A stretch of DNA of 47,488 nucleotides from Oscillospiraceae bacterium (GTDB taxonomy: Bacteria > Bacillota_A > Clostridia > Oscillospirales > Oscillospiraceae). Positions 15,458 to 23,408 of the stretch are shown here, piece after piece. The position numbers and the translations under genes were made by a program. The notes under the pieces were generated by a model. It was not told the DNA's origin. It was given only the letters and a program-made list of their open reading frames with translations, and ran no database searches. The stretch spans positions 1 to 47,488 of the forward strand of contig CADADE010000006.1 of the NCBI GenBank assembly GCA_902786615.1, given 5' to 3'. Every line of letters starts with the position of its first letter. Position 1 is the first letter of the stretch.

Positions 15458-16531
15458 ATGGAAAAATTCCGCGCTTTTCTCAAGCATAAAAATATCATTT
15501 TCTCCGGCAGGCGCTACGGCATCGTCGCCATGAGCGCCATGGCCCAGGGCCTTTTCTGCTCGCTGCTGATCGGCACGATCATCAAAACCCTCGGCACGCA
15601 GCTCGGCGCGCAGATGCTGGTGGATATCGGCGCGTATGCCATGGCCGTCTCCGGCCCCGCCATGGCCGTCGCCATCGGCTATGCCCTGCAGGCCCCGCCC
15701 ATGGTGCTCTTCTCCCTCGCCGCGGTCGGCTGGGCCTCGAATGCCGAGGGCGGCGCGGGCGGCCCGCTTGCGGTGCTCATCATCGCCATCATTGCCACGG
15801 AATGCGGCAAGGCCGTCAGCAAGGAGACGAAGATTGATATCCTCGTGACTCCCGCCGTGACCATCATCGTGGGCGTCGCGCTTGCCAAGCTCATTGCCCC
15901 GCCCATCGGGACGGCGGCCTCCGCCTTCGGCGTCATGATCGACCGGGCCACCAGGCTCCAGCCCTTCTGGATGGGCATTGCGGTGTCGGTGCTGGTCGGC
16001 GTCGCGCTGACGCTGCCCATTTCCTCGGCCGCGATCTGCTCGGTCCTGCAGCTCACCGGCCTTGCCGGGGGCGCCGCCGTCGCGGGCTGCTGCGCGCAGA
16101 TGGTGGGCTTTGCCGTCATGAGCTTCCGGGAAAACCACTGGGGCGGACTGGTGTCCCAGGGTCTCGGCACCTCCATGCTCCAAATGCCGAACATCATCCG
16201 CAATCCCCGCATCTGGATCGCGCCCATTGTCTGCTCCGCCATCACGGGGCCCATCGCAACCTGCCTTTTCCGCCTCGAGATGAACGGCGCGCCCATCAAC
16301 TCCGGCATGGGCACCTGCGGCCTGTGCGGGCAGATCGGCGTCTGGACGGGCTGGCTCTCCCCGAGTGCGGAGGCAGCCGCGAAGGGGGCCGCCGCCATCA
16401 CGCCCACCGGCTTTGACTGGCTGGGCCTCGTGCTCATCAGCTTCGTGCTGCCCGCGATCCTCTGCCCGCTTGTAAACGCCCTCTGCCGCAGGCTCGGCTG
16501 GGTGAAGGACGGGGACCTGACAATCGCGTAA
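15458..16531 (+). CDS. PTS transporter subunit IIC-like membrane protein
   Basis: 357 residues from the ATG at 15458, which is best spaced from GGGAG at 15443-15447; ATGs at 15449 and 15452 are possible. About nine or ten hydrophobic segments fill the protein. KHKNIIFSGRRYGIVAMSAM at the start and INSGMGTCGLCGQIGV near the end are typical of the PTS_EIIC_2 group. No EIIA, EIIB or sugar enzyme gene is adjacent and no phosphorylation site is expected in IIC, so either it uses distant partners or it works without phosphotransfer. The substrate is unknown. It converges with the histidine kinase gene; no terminator was seen between them. Confidence 0.8.
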   Translation: MEKFRAFLKHKNIIFSGRRYGIVAMSAMAQGLFCSLLIGTIIKTLGTQLGAQMLVDIGAYAMAVSGPAMAVAIGYALQAPPMVLFSLAAVGWASNAEGGAGGPLAVLIIAIIATECGKAVSKETKIDILVTPAVTIIVGVALAKLIAPPIGTAASAFGVMIDRATRLQPFWMGIAVSVLVGVALTLPISSAAICSVLQLTGLAGGAAVAGCCAQMVGFAVMSFRENHWGGLVSQGLGTSMLQMPNIIRNPRIWIAPIVCSAITGPIATCLFRLEMNGAPINSGMGTCGLCGQIGVWTGWLSPSAEAAAKGAAAITPTGFDWLGLVLISFVLPAILCPLVNALCRRLGWVKDGDLTIA

Positions 16532-16559
16532 CAACTGTCATACAAGTCATTGCCGCCTT

Positions 16560-17861
16560 TTATTTCTCCTCTGCCGGCAAGCTCAGCTCCGCGGCGAAGT
16601 GTTCGCCGTCGTTTGTGACCTTGAAGCTGCCGCCGAGGGCGGTCATGATCTTCTCACAGGTGCGCAGGCCGATCTTCGTGCTGTCCTTGCGCGAGTGCTG
16701 CGCCGCCACCGTGTTCGATACGCAGAGCGTGAGCTTCCCGTCGTCCAGCTCCGAGAGGACCGCGACGGGGCGGCTCGGCTCGGCGTATTTTTTGATGTTC
16801 GACACCAGATTGTCGAGCACCCGCTTGAGAAAGAGGGGATCGACGCTGATGAAGCACTCGCCCTCAAAGTCGCGCCGCTCCATGGTGAAGCCCGCGTCGG
16901 AGAGGTCGAATTCCATCTCGCCCAGTAGCTGCTCCAGCAGAAGCCGCGCGTCGAAGCGCTCGCGCTCCATGTCGAGCTCCGCCTTGCCGTAGACGAGGAA
17001 ATAGCGGAAGAGCTGGTCGGTCAGATCCTTGAGCTCCATGGCCTTGAGGTAGGCCGAGGACGCAAGCTGCGCCCTTGTCTTCTCGTCATCTGTCTCGTTG
17101 CAGAGAAGTCCCAGATAGCCGATCAGGGCGGTCATGGGCGTGCGGATGTCATGGGAGATGGCGGTAATGAGCTCGGCATTGGCCTCCCAGGCGCGCTTCT
17201 CGTTGCCCATGCGCTCGATGACGGAGCGGCGCATCTCGTCCACGGAGTCGGCAAGGCGGCTCAGCTCGTCCTCTCCGGGGGAGACGATCACGCGCTCAAG
17301 ATCCCCGGCGCTGACGGCGGCGGCCTCCTTCGACAGACTGATGATGCGCCGGGTGAGCCGCCCGGTGTACCACAGAAACAGCAGCACATAGCACACGCCC
17401 GCAACGGTGAAGGACACGAGGTTGATGATCTGCCGCTGGCGGATCTGGGAATTGTCCCCGATGGCCACCTGATAAAGCCCGTCGGCAAAGCGGATGGGGT
17501 AGAGCCTGCCGTGCACCTGCGGGTCATAGCCGCCCATGGCGGACTCCAGCCTGCCGCCGGTGTAAAGCTGCTGCTCGCGCCCGGTGCTGAAGAGCGTGAT
17601 GGTCACGTATTCGTGCGACGCTGTCCAGCGGGCGAGGGCGGCGGTGTCCCTGCCGCTGATGCCCTGGGAGGAGACGTAGGAGCTGAATTCGCTGCAGATC
17701 TGCGCCCTGCGGCGGTTGACGTTTTCGGGGCTCATGTACTTTTCCCGCAGCAGAAAGCCGCCGAGCTCCGAGAGCGTGAAGAAGACCAGCGCCCCGATCA
17801 CGAGGCCCACCAGCGCCACGCGCAGCACCTGGCCGCGCAGGGAATGGGAATTTTCAGTCAA
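16560..17861 (-). CDS. Membrane sensor histidine kinase
   Basis: 433 residues. Start is a TTG at 17861 that overlaps the response regulator stop by 8 bases; GGGAAAGGG precedes it. A membrane segment lies at about 12-33, an external sensor of about 100 residues follows, then a second membrane segment near 137-160, a HAMP-like linker and the HisKA domain with the H-box AISHDIRTPMTA (His near 236). The ATPase domain has the N-box DNLVSNIKKYA and a shortened G-box (KIGLRTC). It should autophosphorylate and pass phosphate to the coupled OmpR-type regulator. The signal is unknown. Confidence 0.92.
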   Translation of the reverse strand: MTENSHSLRGQVLRVALVGLVIGALVFFTLSELGGFLLREKYMSPENVNRRRAQICSEFSSYVSSQGISGRDTAALARWTASHEYVTITLFSTGREQQLYTGGRLESAMGGYDPQVHGRLYPIRFADGLYQVAIGDNSQIRQRQIINLVSFTVAGVCYVLLFLWYTGRLTRRIISLSKEAAAVSAGDLERVIVSPGEDELSRLADSVDEMRRSVIERMGNEKRAWEANAELITAISHDIRTPMTALIGYLGLLCNETDDEKTRAQLASSAYLKAMELKDLTDQLFRYFLVYGKAELDMERERFDARLLLEQLLGEMEFDLSDAGFTMERRDFEGECFISVDPLFLKRVLDNLVSNIKKYAEPSRPVAVLSELDDGKLTLCVSNTVAAQHSRKDSTKIGLRTCEKIMTALGGSFKVTNDGEHFAAELSLPAEEK

Positions 17862-18543
17862 TTTGATAGCCCTTTCCCCATACGGTGCGGATGATGCGCG
17901 GGTTGGAGGGGTTTTCCTCGATCTTCCGGCGCAGGTTCAGCACGTGCACCATCACGGTGTTGCCCGAGCCGGGCAGAAAGCGCTCCTTCCACACAGCCTC
18001 GTACATGTCCGCGGCGGTGACGGTCTTGCCCCGGTTTTTCAGCAGGTGCTCCAGAATGGCAAACTCCGTGTCGGTCAGGGTAATGTCCTTGCCGTTCGAT
18101 TTCACGCTGCGGCCCGCGAGATCGACCTCCAGCCCCTCAAGCGTGAGGGCGGAGGCGGGCTTGCCGCGGTACTGCTTGTAGCGGCGCAGCAGGGAGGACA
18201 CCTTCGCCAGAAATTCGCCCTGGGAGAAGGGCTTGGAGAGAAAATCGTCGCCCCCGCTGCGGTAGGCGGAGAGCCTGTCGGCCTCGGCGGATTTCGCCGT
18301 GAGAAAGAGGATGGGCACGTTGGAGAGGGCGCGGATGCGGTCGCAGGCCTCAAAGCCGTCCATCCCCGGCATCATCACGTCCAGCACCACGAGATCGGTC
18401 TCGGGGTGCGCCTCGATATAACGCACGGCGGCAGTTCCGTCCGCGGCCTCTGCCACGCCGTAATCGTCGCGCAGCAGCATGTATAAGACCTTGCGGATAT
18501 CGGGATCATCGTCCACGATCAGAATGTGTGAGCGTTCGTCCAA
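17854..18543 (-). CDS. OmpR-family response regulator
   Basis: 229 residues from a TTG at 18543. This start sits 6 bases after GAGGTG; the GTG at 18552 is itself part of that ribosome binding site, so it is less likely. The receiver domain has DDD at 11-13, phosphoacceptor Asp55 in VVLDVMMPGMDG, a Thr in FLTAKS and Lys in LSKPF. A winged-helix DNA-binding domain follows (LTDTEFAILEHLLKNRGKTV, then NTVMVHVLNLRRKIE). It is the first gene of the two-component operon and diverges from the large solute-binding lipoprotein gene, a possible target (inference). Confidence 0.93.
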   Translation of the reverse strand: MDERSHILIVDDDPDIRKVLYMLLRDDYGVAEAADGTAAVRYIEAHPETDLVVLDVMMPGMDGFEACDRIRALSNVPILFLTAKSAEADRLSAYRSGGDDFLSKPFSQGEFLAKVSSLLRRYKQYRGKPASALTLEGLEVDLAGRSVKSNGKDITLTDTEFAILEHLLKNRGKTVTAADMYEAVWKERFLPGSGNTVMVHVLNLRRKIEENPSNPRIIRTVWGKGYQID

Positions 18544-18561
18544 AGAAATCACCTCGCGTGT

Positions 18562-18590
18562 ATTTTACCACGCCGGATGGAAACTGACAA
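18562..18590 (-). promoter_or_regulatory. Promoter of the two-component operon
   Basis: Minus-strand TTGTCA (18590-18585), 17-base spacer, TAAAAT (18567-18562). It lies back to back with the promoter of the next gene. Confidence 0.8.
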
Positions 18591-18629
18591 TCGGTTTAAG
18601 AAAGCTTAAGACACTTTTCCTGTATGTCA

Positions 18630-18638
18630 TGGTATAAT
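18630..18638 (+). promoter_or_regulatory. Extended -10 promoter of the solute-binding lipoprotein gene
   Basis: TGG-TATAAT (18630-18638) forms an extended -10 box; no good -35 box is present, which suggests it may need an activator such as the divergent response regulator (inference). Confidence 0.65.
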
Positions 18639-18696
18639 GACCCGCGTGAAAACAATATGCCCCTTCGGGTATTGCAGTATTCAGGAGGATTCCAAT

Positions 18697-21123
18697 ATGA
18701 AAATGAAAAACATCGTTTGCCTGATCCTCGCGCTGGCCATGGCTCTGTCCCTCGCGGCCTGCGGGAGCTCCGGCGCATCGACCGCCAACACCGCCACGCC
18801 CGCGCCCGCCGAGAGCGAGGCGCCCACGATGGTGTATGTGTCCGAGTTCAAAAAGCTCACGGAAGACAGCGAGAATTATATCTCCATCCGCAGCTACAGC
18901 GACGACGGCATCTACTACAGCAGCTGGGAAAAGGTCGGCGAGAACATCCCCGAGGGCGTCAAGCCCCAGTATGAGGGACAGTACGACGTGTATGAGACTT
19001 ACCTCTACTACATGGACAAGGACGGCAAGGTCACCAAGCTCGAAAACTACAAGACCGTCGACGCGCCCGAAAACGACAAGGGCGTCAAGGAATTCTACTC
19101 CGGCAGCGATCTCAGCGGCATCTGCTTTACGCCGGAAGGTTTCGTGACCCTGGAGCTTGCCTACTCCTCCTGGAACGACGGAGACGGCAACTACGCCATG
19201 TACAGCGAGGAATATTTCCAGCACCAGCGTTTCCAGCAGGACTATTACATCCGCTCCTTTGACCGCAACGGCCAGGAGCTGACGAGCGCCCACATCGACG
19301 TGCCCGAGGGCGCGTGGCTCGACGCGCACAACATGGCCCTCGACGACAAGGGCAACGCCATCCTCACCGACGGCCAGGGCCTGCGCGCCATCGGCCTTGA
19401 CGGCAAGGACGCCTATCAGATCAGCCTCAACGGCTATGTCAACGGCATCATCAAGCTGCCCGACGGGCGCATCGCCGTCGCCACCGGCGGCGACGAAAAC
19501 CTCATCAGCATCCTCGACAGCGAGAGCGGCAAGCTGGTGGACGGCAGTCCCGCAAACTTTGAAACCTACGACGCGATCACCGGCAACAAGGATTATGATT
19601 TCTACTACACCAACGGCGCGTACTTCTACGGCTGCAAGCTCGGCGACGCGGAGCCGACCAAGCTCTTCAACTGGATCGGCTGCGACGTCAACGGCAGCCG
19701 CGTCAGCGTCGTGAACGTCTCCGACGACGGCGTCGTCACCGGCGTTCTCAACAACTACGACATGAAGACCCGCAAGTACAGCACCGAGCTTGTCACCGTC
19801 AAACAGGTGTCCTCCGACACCGTGCCCCACAAGCAGCCCATCAAGCTCGCGGTCATGTATCTCGACTACAACGTGCAGGACATGATCATCGACTTCAACC
19901 GTCACAACGACCAGTACCGCATCGAGGTCAGCGACTACTCCGAGTACGGCACGGACGCCAACGGCGAGAACATCGGCGCCACCAAGCTCAATACCGAGAT
20001 CCTCTCCGGCAACGTCCCCGATATCCTGTGCCTGAACGGCCTGAACTACCGCCAGCTTGCCAACAAGGGCATCCTCGAAGACCTCTATCCCTACATCGAC
20101 GCGGACAAGGAGCTGCAGCGCAGCGACTTCTTCCCGAACGTGCTCACCGCGATGGAGGTCGACGGCAAGCTCTGCTCCACGGTCTCCAGCTTCTTCATCA
20201 GCTCCGCCCTCGGCGCTGCCGCCGTGGTTGGCGACGAGCCCGGCTGGACCTATGACGAGTTTAACGCTGCCCTGGCCTCCATGCCCGACGGCTGCACCGC
20301 CTTCGACCAGTACGTCACCCGCGACAGCATCCTCTCCACCTGCCTCGCCCTCGATATGGTGGACTATGTGGACTGGGGCACCGGCACCGTGCGCTTTGAC
20401 AGCCCCGACTTCATCCGCCTTCTGAACTTTGCCAACTCCTTCCCCTCCGAGTTTGACTGGGAGAACTTCGACTGGTCCAGTGAGGAGAGCACCGAGGAGC
20501 GCCTCGCACAGGGCAAGCAGATGCTCGTCCAGACCAGCGCCTACAGCATCGACGATATCTTCTATAACAATTACACCCAGTTCATGGGCGGCAAGGTCAC
20601 CTACATCGGCTATCCCACCGCGCACGGCACCGGCAACATGATCAGCTTCTCCGGCGACTCCGGCTACGCCATGAGCAGCAAGTGCCCGAACAAGGACGCC
20701 GCCTGGCAGTTCCTGCGCACCTTCTTCACCAAGGATTACCAGAGCTCGAACGTCTACTCTCTGCCGAGTCGCCTGGACGTGTTTGACGAGAAGGCCGAGG
20801 AGGCCGGCACTGTCCAGTACCAGCAGAACGGCGAGGGCCAGTTCCTCCTGGACGACAACGGCGAGAAGATTCCCGTCGTGCGCTCCACCATCTGGAACAA
20901 GGATACCCAACAGACCGAGGAGATCTACGCCCTCACCGAGGATCAGATCCAGCAGATCCGCGAGCTGATCCTCACCACCACCAAGGTCGCAGACTACGAC
21001 CAGGCCATCCTCGACATCGTCAAGGAGCAGGCCGCCCCCTTCTTCGCCGGTCAGAAGACCGCCGAGGAGGTCGCAAAGCTCGTGCAGAGCAAGGCCAACA
21101 TCTACGTCAACGAACAGCGCTGA
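18697..21123 (+). CDS. Large ABC solute-binding lipoprotein with N-terminal propeller-like region
   Basis: 808 residues from the ATG at 18697 with AGGAGG nearby. The signal peptide ends in LSLAAC (Cys22). Residues about 45-375 contain repeated blade-like segments (ALDDKGNAILTDGQGLRAI, GIIKLPDGRIAVATGGDEN), suggesting a beta-propeller. Residues about 383-800 fit the family 1 extracellular solute-binding proteins (LNTEILSGNVPDILCLNG, DGKLCSTVSSFFISSALGA, a Tyr/Trp-rich second half). Ordinary members are about 450 residues, so this is a fusion. It probably captures a carbohydrate-like ligand for the two permeases downstream, which have their own promoter behind a terminator. Confidence 0.82.
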   Translation: MKMKNIVCLILALAMALSLAACGSSGASTANTATPAPAESEAPTMVYVSEFKKLTEDSENYISIRSYSDDGIYYSSWEKVGENIPEGVKPQYEGQYDVYETYLYYMDKDGKVTKLENYKTVDAPENDKGVKEFYSGSDLSGICFTPEGFVTLELAYSSWNDGDGNYAMYSEEYFQHQRFQQDYYIRSFDRNGQELTSAHIDVPEGAWLDAHNMALDDKGNAILTDGQGLRAIGLDGKDAYQISLNGYVNGIIKLPDGRIAVATGGDENLISILDSESGKLVDGSPANFETYDAITGNKDYDFYYTNGAYFYGCKLGDAEPTKLFNWIGCDVNGSRVSVVNVSDDGVVTGVLNNYDMKTRKYSTELVTVKQVSSDTVPHKQPIKLAVMYLDYNVQDMIIDFNRHNDQYRIEVSDYSEYGTDANGENIGATKLNTEILSGNVPDILCLNGLNYRQLANKGILEDLYPYIDADKELQRSDFFPNVLTAMEVDGKLCSTVSSFFISSALGAAAVVGDEPGWTYDEFNAALASMPDGCTAFDQYVTRDSILSTCLALDMVDYVDWGTGTVRFDSPDFIRLLNFANSFPSEFDWENFDWSSEESTEERLAQGKQMLVQTSAYSIDDIFYNNYTQFMGGKVTYIGYPTAHGTGNMISFSGDSGYAMSSKCPNKDAAWQFLRTFFTKDYQSSNVYSLPSRLDVFDEKAEEAGTVQYQQNGEGQFLLDDNGEKIPVVRSTIWNKDTQQTEEIYALTEDQIQQIRELILTTTKVADYDQAILDIVKEQAAPFFAGQKTAEEVAKLVQSKANIYVNEQR

Positions 21124-21138
21124 CAAAATACAGGAAAC

Positions 21139-21170
21139 AGCCCCGACAATTTTGCCGGGGCTATTTCTTG
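21139..21170 (+). terminator. Terminator after the solute-binding lipoprotein gene
   Basis: AGCCCCG (21139-21145) pairs with CGGGGCT (21156-21162), then ATTTCTT. It separates the binding protein from the permeases. Confidence 0.8.
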
Positions 21171-21196
21171 CAATCAGAGAACAGCTGTGCTATAAT
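21168..21196 (+). promoter_or_regulatory. Promoter of the ABC permease pair
   Basis: TTGCAA (21168-21173), 17-base spacer, TATAAT (21191-21196) with an extended TGC element before the -10. Confidence 0.8.
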
Positions 21197-21254
21197 TCAT
21201 TAGATGTTTTATGTAGACCGCTTTACGTCACAAAATTAACCGGAAAGGCGCGGC

Positions 21255-22142
21255 ATGGACAAGAGAAAGGAAATCAGAAAAAAAAGGCGGGCCGACTTCC
21301 TGCGCAGCCTGTGCTTTCTGCTGCCGAGTCTGCTGGGCGTGGGCGTGTTTTTCATCCTGCCCTTCGGCGTGGTGGTCTACTATTCGATGATCGACGGCGT
21401 GGCCTCCCGGAACATTGTTTTCCTGGAAAACTTCGAGCGCCTGTTTCAGAATTCCGCCTTCAAGATGGCCTCGATCAATACGCTGAAATTTTCGGCCATG
21501 GCGGTGCCGCTGGCGGTGGTGCTGTCCATCGTGCTGGCTTTGATGCTTGAGTGCCGCATCCCGATGAAAAGCCATTTCCGCACCTTCTTTTTAAGCCCCA
21601 TGATGGTGCCGGTGGCCTCGGTGGTGCTGATCTGGCAGGTGCTCTTTAACTATAACGGCACGGTCAATCAGTTTCTCGCACTCTTCGGGGCCAAACGCAT
21701 CGACTGGCTCCAGTCCGAGTACAGCATGATCGTGGTGCTGCTGCTCTTTCTGTGGAAGAACCTCGGCTACAACATGATCCTGTTCATGTCGGGCCTTGCC
21801 AATATCCCCAAGGAGCTTCTGGAGGTCGCAAGCGTGGAGGGCGCCTCGCCCTTTTACAAGTTTTTCAACATCAAGCTGCGCTACCTCTCGCCGACGGTGC
21901 TGTTTGTGACCATCCTCTCGCTCATCAACTCCTTCAAGGTCTTCCGGGAGGTATATTTGCTGACGGGGGATTACCCCTACGAAAGCCTCTACATGCTCCA
22001 GCATTTCATGAACAACACCTTCCGCTCCCTGGACTACCAGAAGCTCTCGGCGGCGGCGGTGGTGATGGCCCTCGTGATGGTCGTGATCATCGCGCTGCTC
22101 TTTAAGATCGAGGACGCCTTCGGAAAGGATGTGGAGGGATGA
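21255..22142 (+). CDS. Sugar-type ABC transporter permease, MalF/UgpA-like
   Basis: 295 residues with six hydrophobic segments. The N-terminus is basic (MDKRKEIRKKRR), and the membrane part starts LCFLLPSLLGVGVFFILPF, typical of CUT1 sugar permeases. The EAA loop that docks the ATPase is EVASVEGASPFYKFFNIKLR. It pairs with the following permease, whose start overlaps its stop by four bases. AAAGG precedes the ATG. No ATPase is encoded here; CUT1 systems of Firmicutes often share one MsmK/UgpC-like ATPase encoded elsewhere. Confidence 0.92.
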   Translation: MDKRKEIRKKRRADFLRSLCFLLPSLLGVGVFFILPFGVVVYYSMIDGVASRNIVFLENFERLFQNSAFKMASINTLKFSAMAVPLAVVLSIVLALMLECRIPMKSHFRTFFLSPMMVPVASVVLIWQVLFNYNGTVNQFLALFGAKRIDWLQSEYSMIVVLLLFLWKNLGYNMILFMSGLANIPKELLEVASVEGASPFYKFFNIKLRYLSPTVLFVTILSLINSFKVFREVYLLTGDYPYESLYMLQHFMNNTFRSLDYQKLSAAAVVMALVMVVIIALLFKIEDAFGKDVEG

Positions 22143-23035
22143 ACCATACACAGCGCAGGGGCAGAAAGCAGCACTATTTCGGCCGCGCGTTCATGTTTGT
22201 GCTCTGCCTGCTCTTTTCCGTCCTCTTCCTGCTGCCGACAGTGCTGACCATTACCAACTCCTTCATGTCCGAGGCGGAGATCAAGTCCAATTACGGCATG
22301 GTCTTCTCCACGACCTCCGGCGGCTTCGTGTCGAAAACCGTGAACCTCAAGTTCATCCCCGACAAGGTCACGCTCTCGCAGTACATAAGCGGCCTCATCA
22401 AGTCCCCGGAATATCTTTTGAAGCTCTGGAACAGCATCCTGCTCGTGGTGCCCATTGTCTTCGGGCAGGTGAGTCTCGCGTCGGTGGCGGCCTACAGCTT
22501 CACCCGCTGGCGCGGCAAGATCCGCAGCGGCATCTTTTTCTTCTATGTCATTCTGATGCTTATGCCTTATCAGGTCACGCTGGTGCCGAACTATCTGGTC
22601 AGCGAATGGCTGGGCATCCTCAATAAGCCCTGGGCCATCATCCTGCCCGGCGTCTTCGCGCCCTTCTCAGTCTTTCTTCTGACCAAGTTCATGCGCCGCA
22701 TCCCGTATTCCCTCATCGAGGCCGCCAAGGTCGACGGCGCGGGGGAGTGGGAGATCTTCACCCGCGTGTGCCTGCCACAGTGCCGTTCGGCGCTCTACTC
22801 CATCGCCATCCTGGTCTTCATCGACTACTGGAACATGGTCGAGCAGCCGCTCATTCTCCTGCAGGACGCGGACGCGCAGCCCCTCAGCGTTTTCCTCTCC
22901 AAGGTCAACACCGGGGAGATCGGCCTTGCCTTCGCCATGGCGACGGTCTACATGATCCCGTGCCTGCTGCTCTTCCTCCACGGCGAGGAATACCTGGTCG
23001 AAGGCATTGCAAACTCCGGCAGCGTGAAGGGATAA
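22139..23035 (+). CDS. Sugar-type ABC transporter permease, MalG/UgpE-like
   Basis: 298 residues with six hydrophobic segments. The EAA loop IEAAKVDGAGEWEIFTRVCLP is clear. The ATG overlaps the previous stop (ATGA), so the two permeases should be made in equal amounts and form a heterodimer. The ligand is probably delivered by the large lipoprotein upstream. The region after the stop contains no ATPase gene and no obvious terminator until the hairpin at 23097-23131. Confidence 0.92.
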   Translation: MNHTQRRGRKQHYFGRAFMFVLCLLFSVLFLLPTVLTITNSFMSEAEIKSNYGMVFSTTSGGFVSKTVNLKFIPDKVTLSQYISGLIKSPEYLLKLWNSILLVVPIVFGQVSLASVAAYSFTRWRGKIRSGIFFFYVILMLMPYQVTLVPNYLVSEWLGILNKPWAIILPGVFAPFSVFLLTKFMRRIPYSLIEAAKVDGAGEWEIFTRVCLPQCRSALYSIAILVFIDYWNMVEQPLILLQDADAQPLSVFLSKVNTGEIGLAFAMATVYMIPCLLLFLHGEEYLVEGIANSGSVKG

Positions 23036-23408
23036 AAAAGTATTTGCATGCATGCCGACTGCTCAGAAGACGGTATCTGCGCAGATGCGCCCCCCATTCT
23101 TTCTTTTCGGCTCTTGCCCGAAAAGAAAGAACGCGCCGCGCCCGGTGTAAGAAAGAAAAGGGCCGCTGAGACGCGATGGACATATATATTCGTCCGACCT
23201 TTTCCCCGCGGCTATCGAACGTTTCCCTTGTCGGGTCGCAAGGGCGATACGCCATCGCGCAGCCATCCGCGCACGGCGCTGCCTGGGTCATCGTTTAAGC
23301 CCGTCGAGCCGCGTTTTCGTATGGTGTTTGCCCTGCGCAGTTTATGTCACGGCGGACAGGTAAAGCGATACATCAATCTCATCAACCTCCTGTTAACTGA
23401 GGTGAAAC
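23036..23408. other. Noncoding gap with a 14-bp perfect hairpin
   Basis: This 373-base gap holds no convincing gene. TTCTTTCTTTTCGG (23097-23110) pairs perfectly with CCGAAAAGAAAGAA (23118-23131) around a 7-base loop; in RNA the right arm lacks a U-tract, so it is not a classical terminator on the plus strand. The same purine-rich motif AAGAAAGAAAAG recurs at about 23149-23160. The rest (about 23160-23340) is GC-rich and its ORFs look like chance. GAGGTG just before 23409 serves the adaptor gene. Confidence 0.6.

Noticed and set aside
18565..21126. 853-residue open frame on the minus strand, opposite the solute-binding lipoprotein
   Set aside because: Composition is dominated by Val, Asp, Gly, Ala and Leu in a pattern made by antisense reading of GC-rich codons; there is no start site, and the plus-strand gene has clear family motifs.
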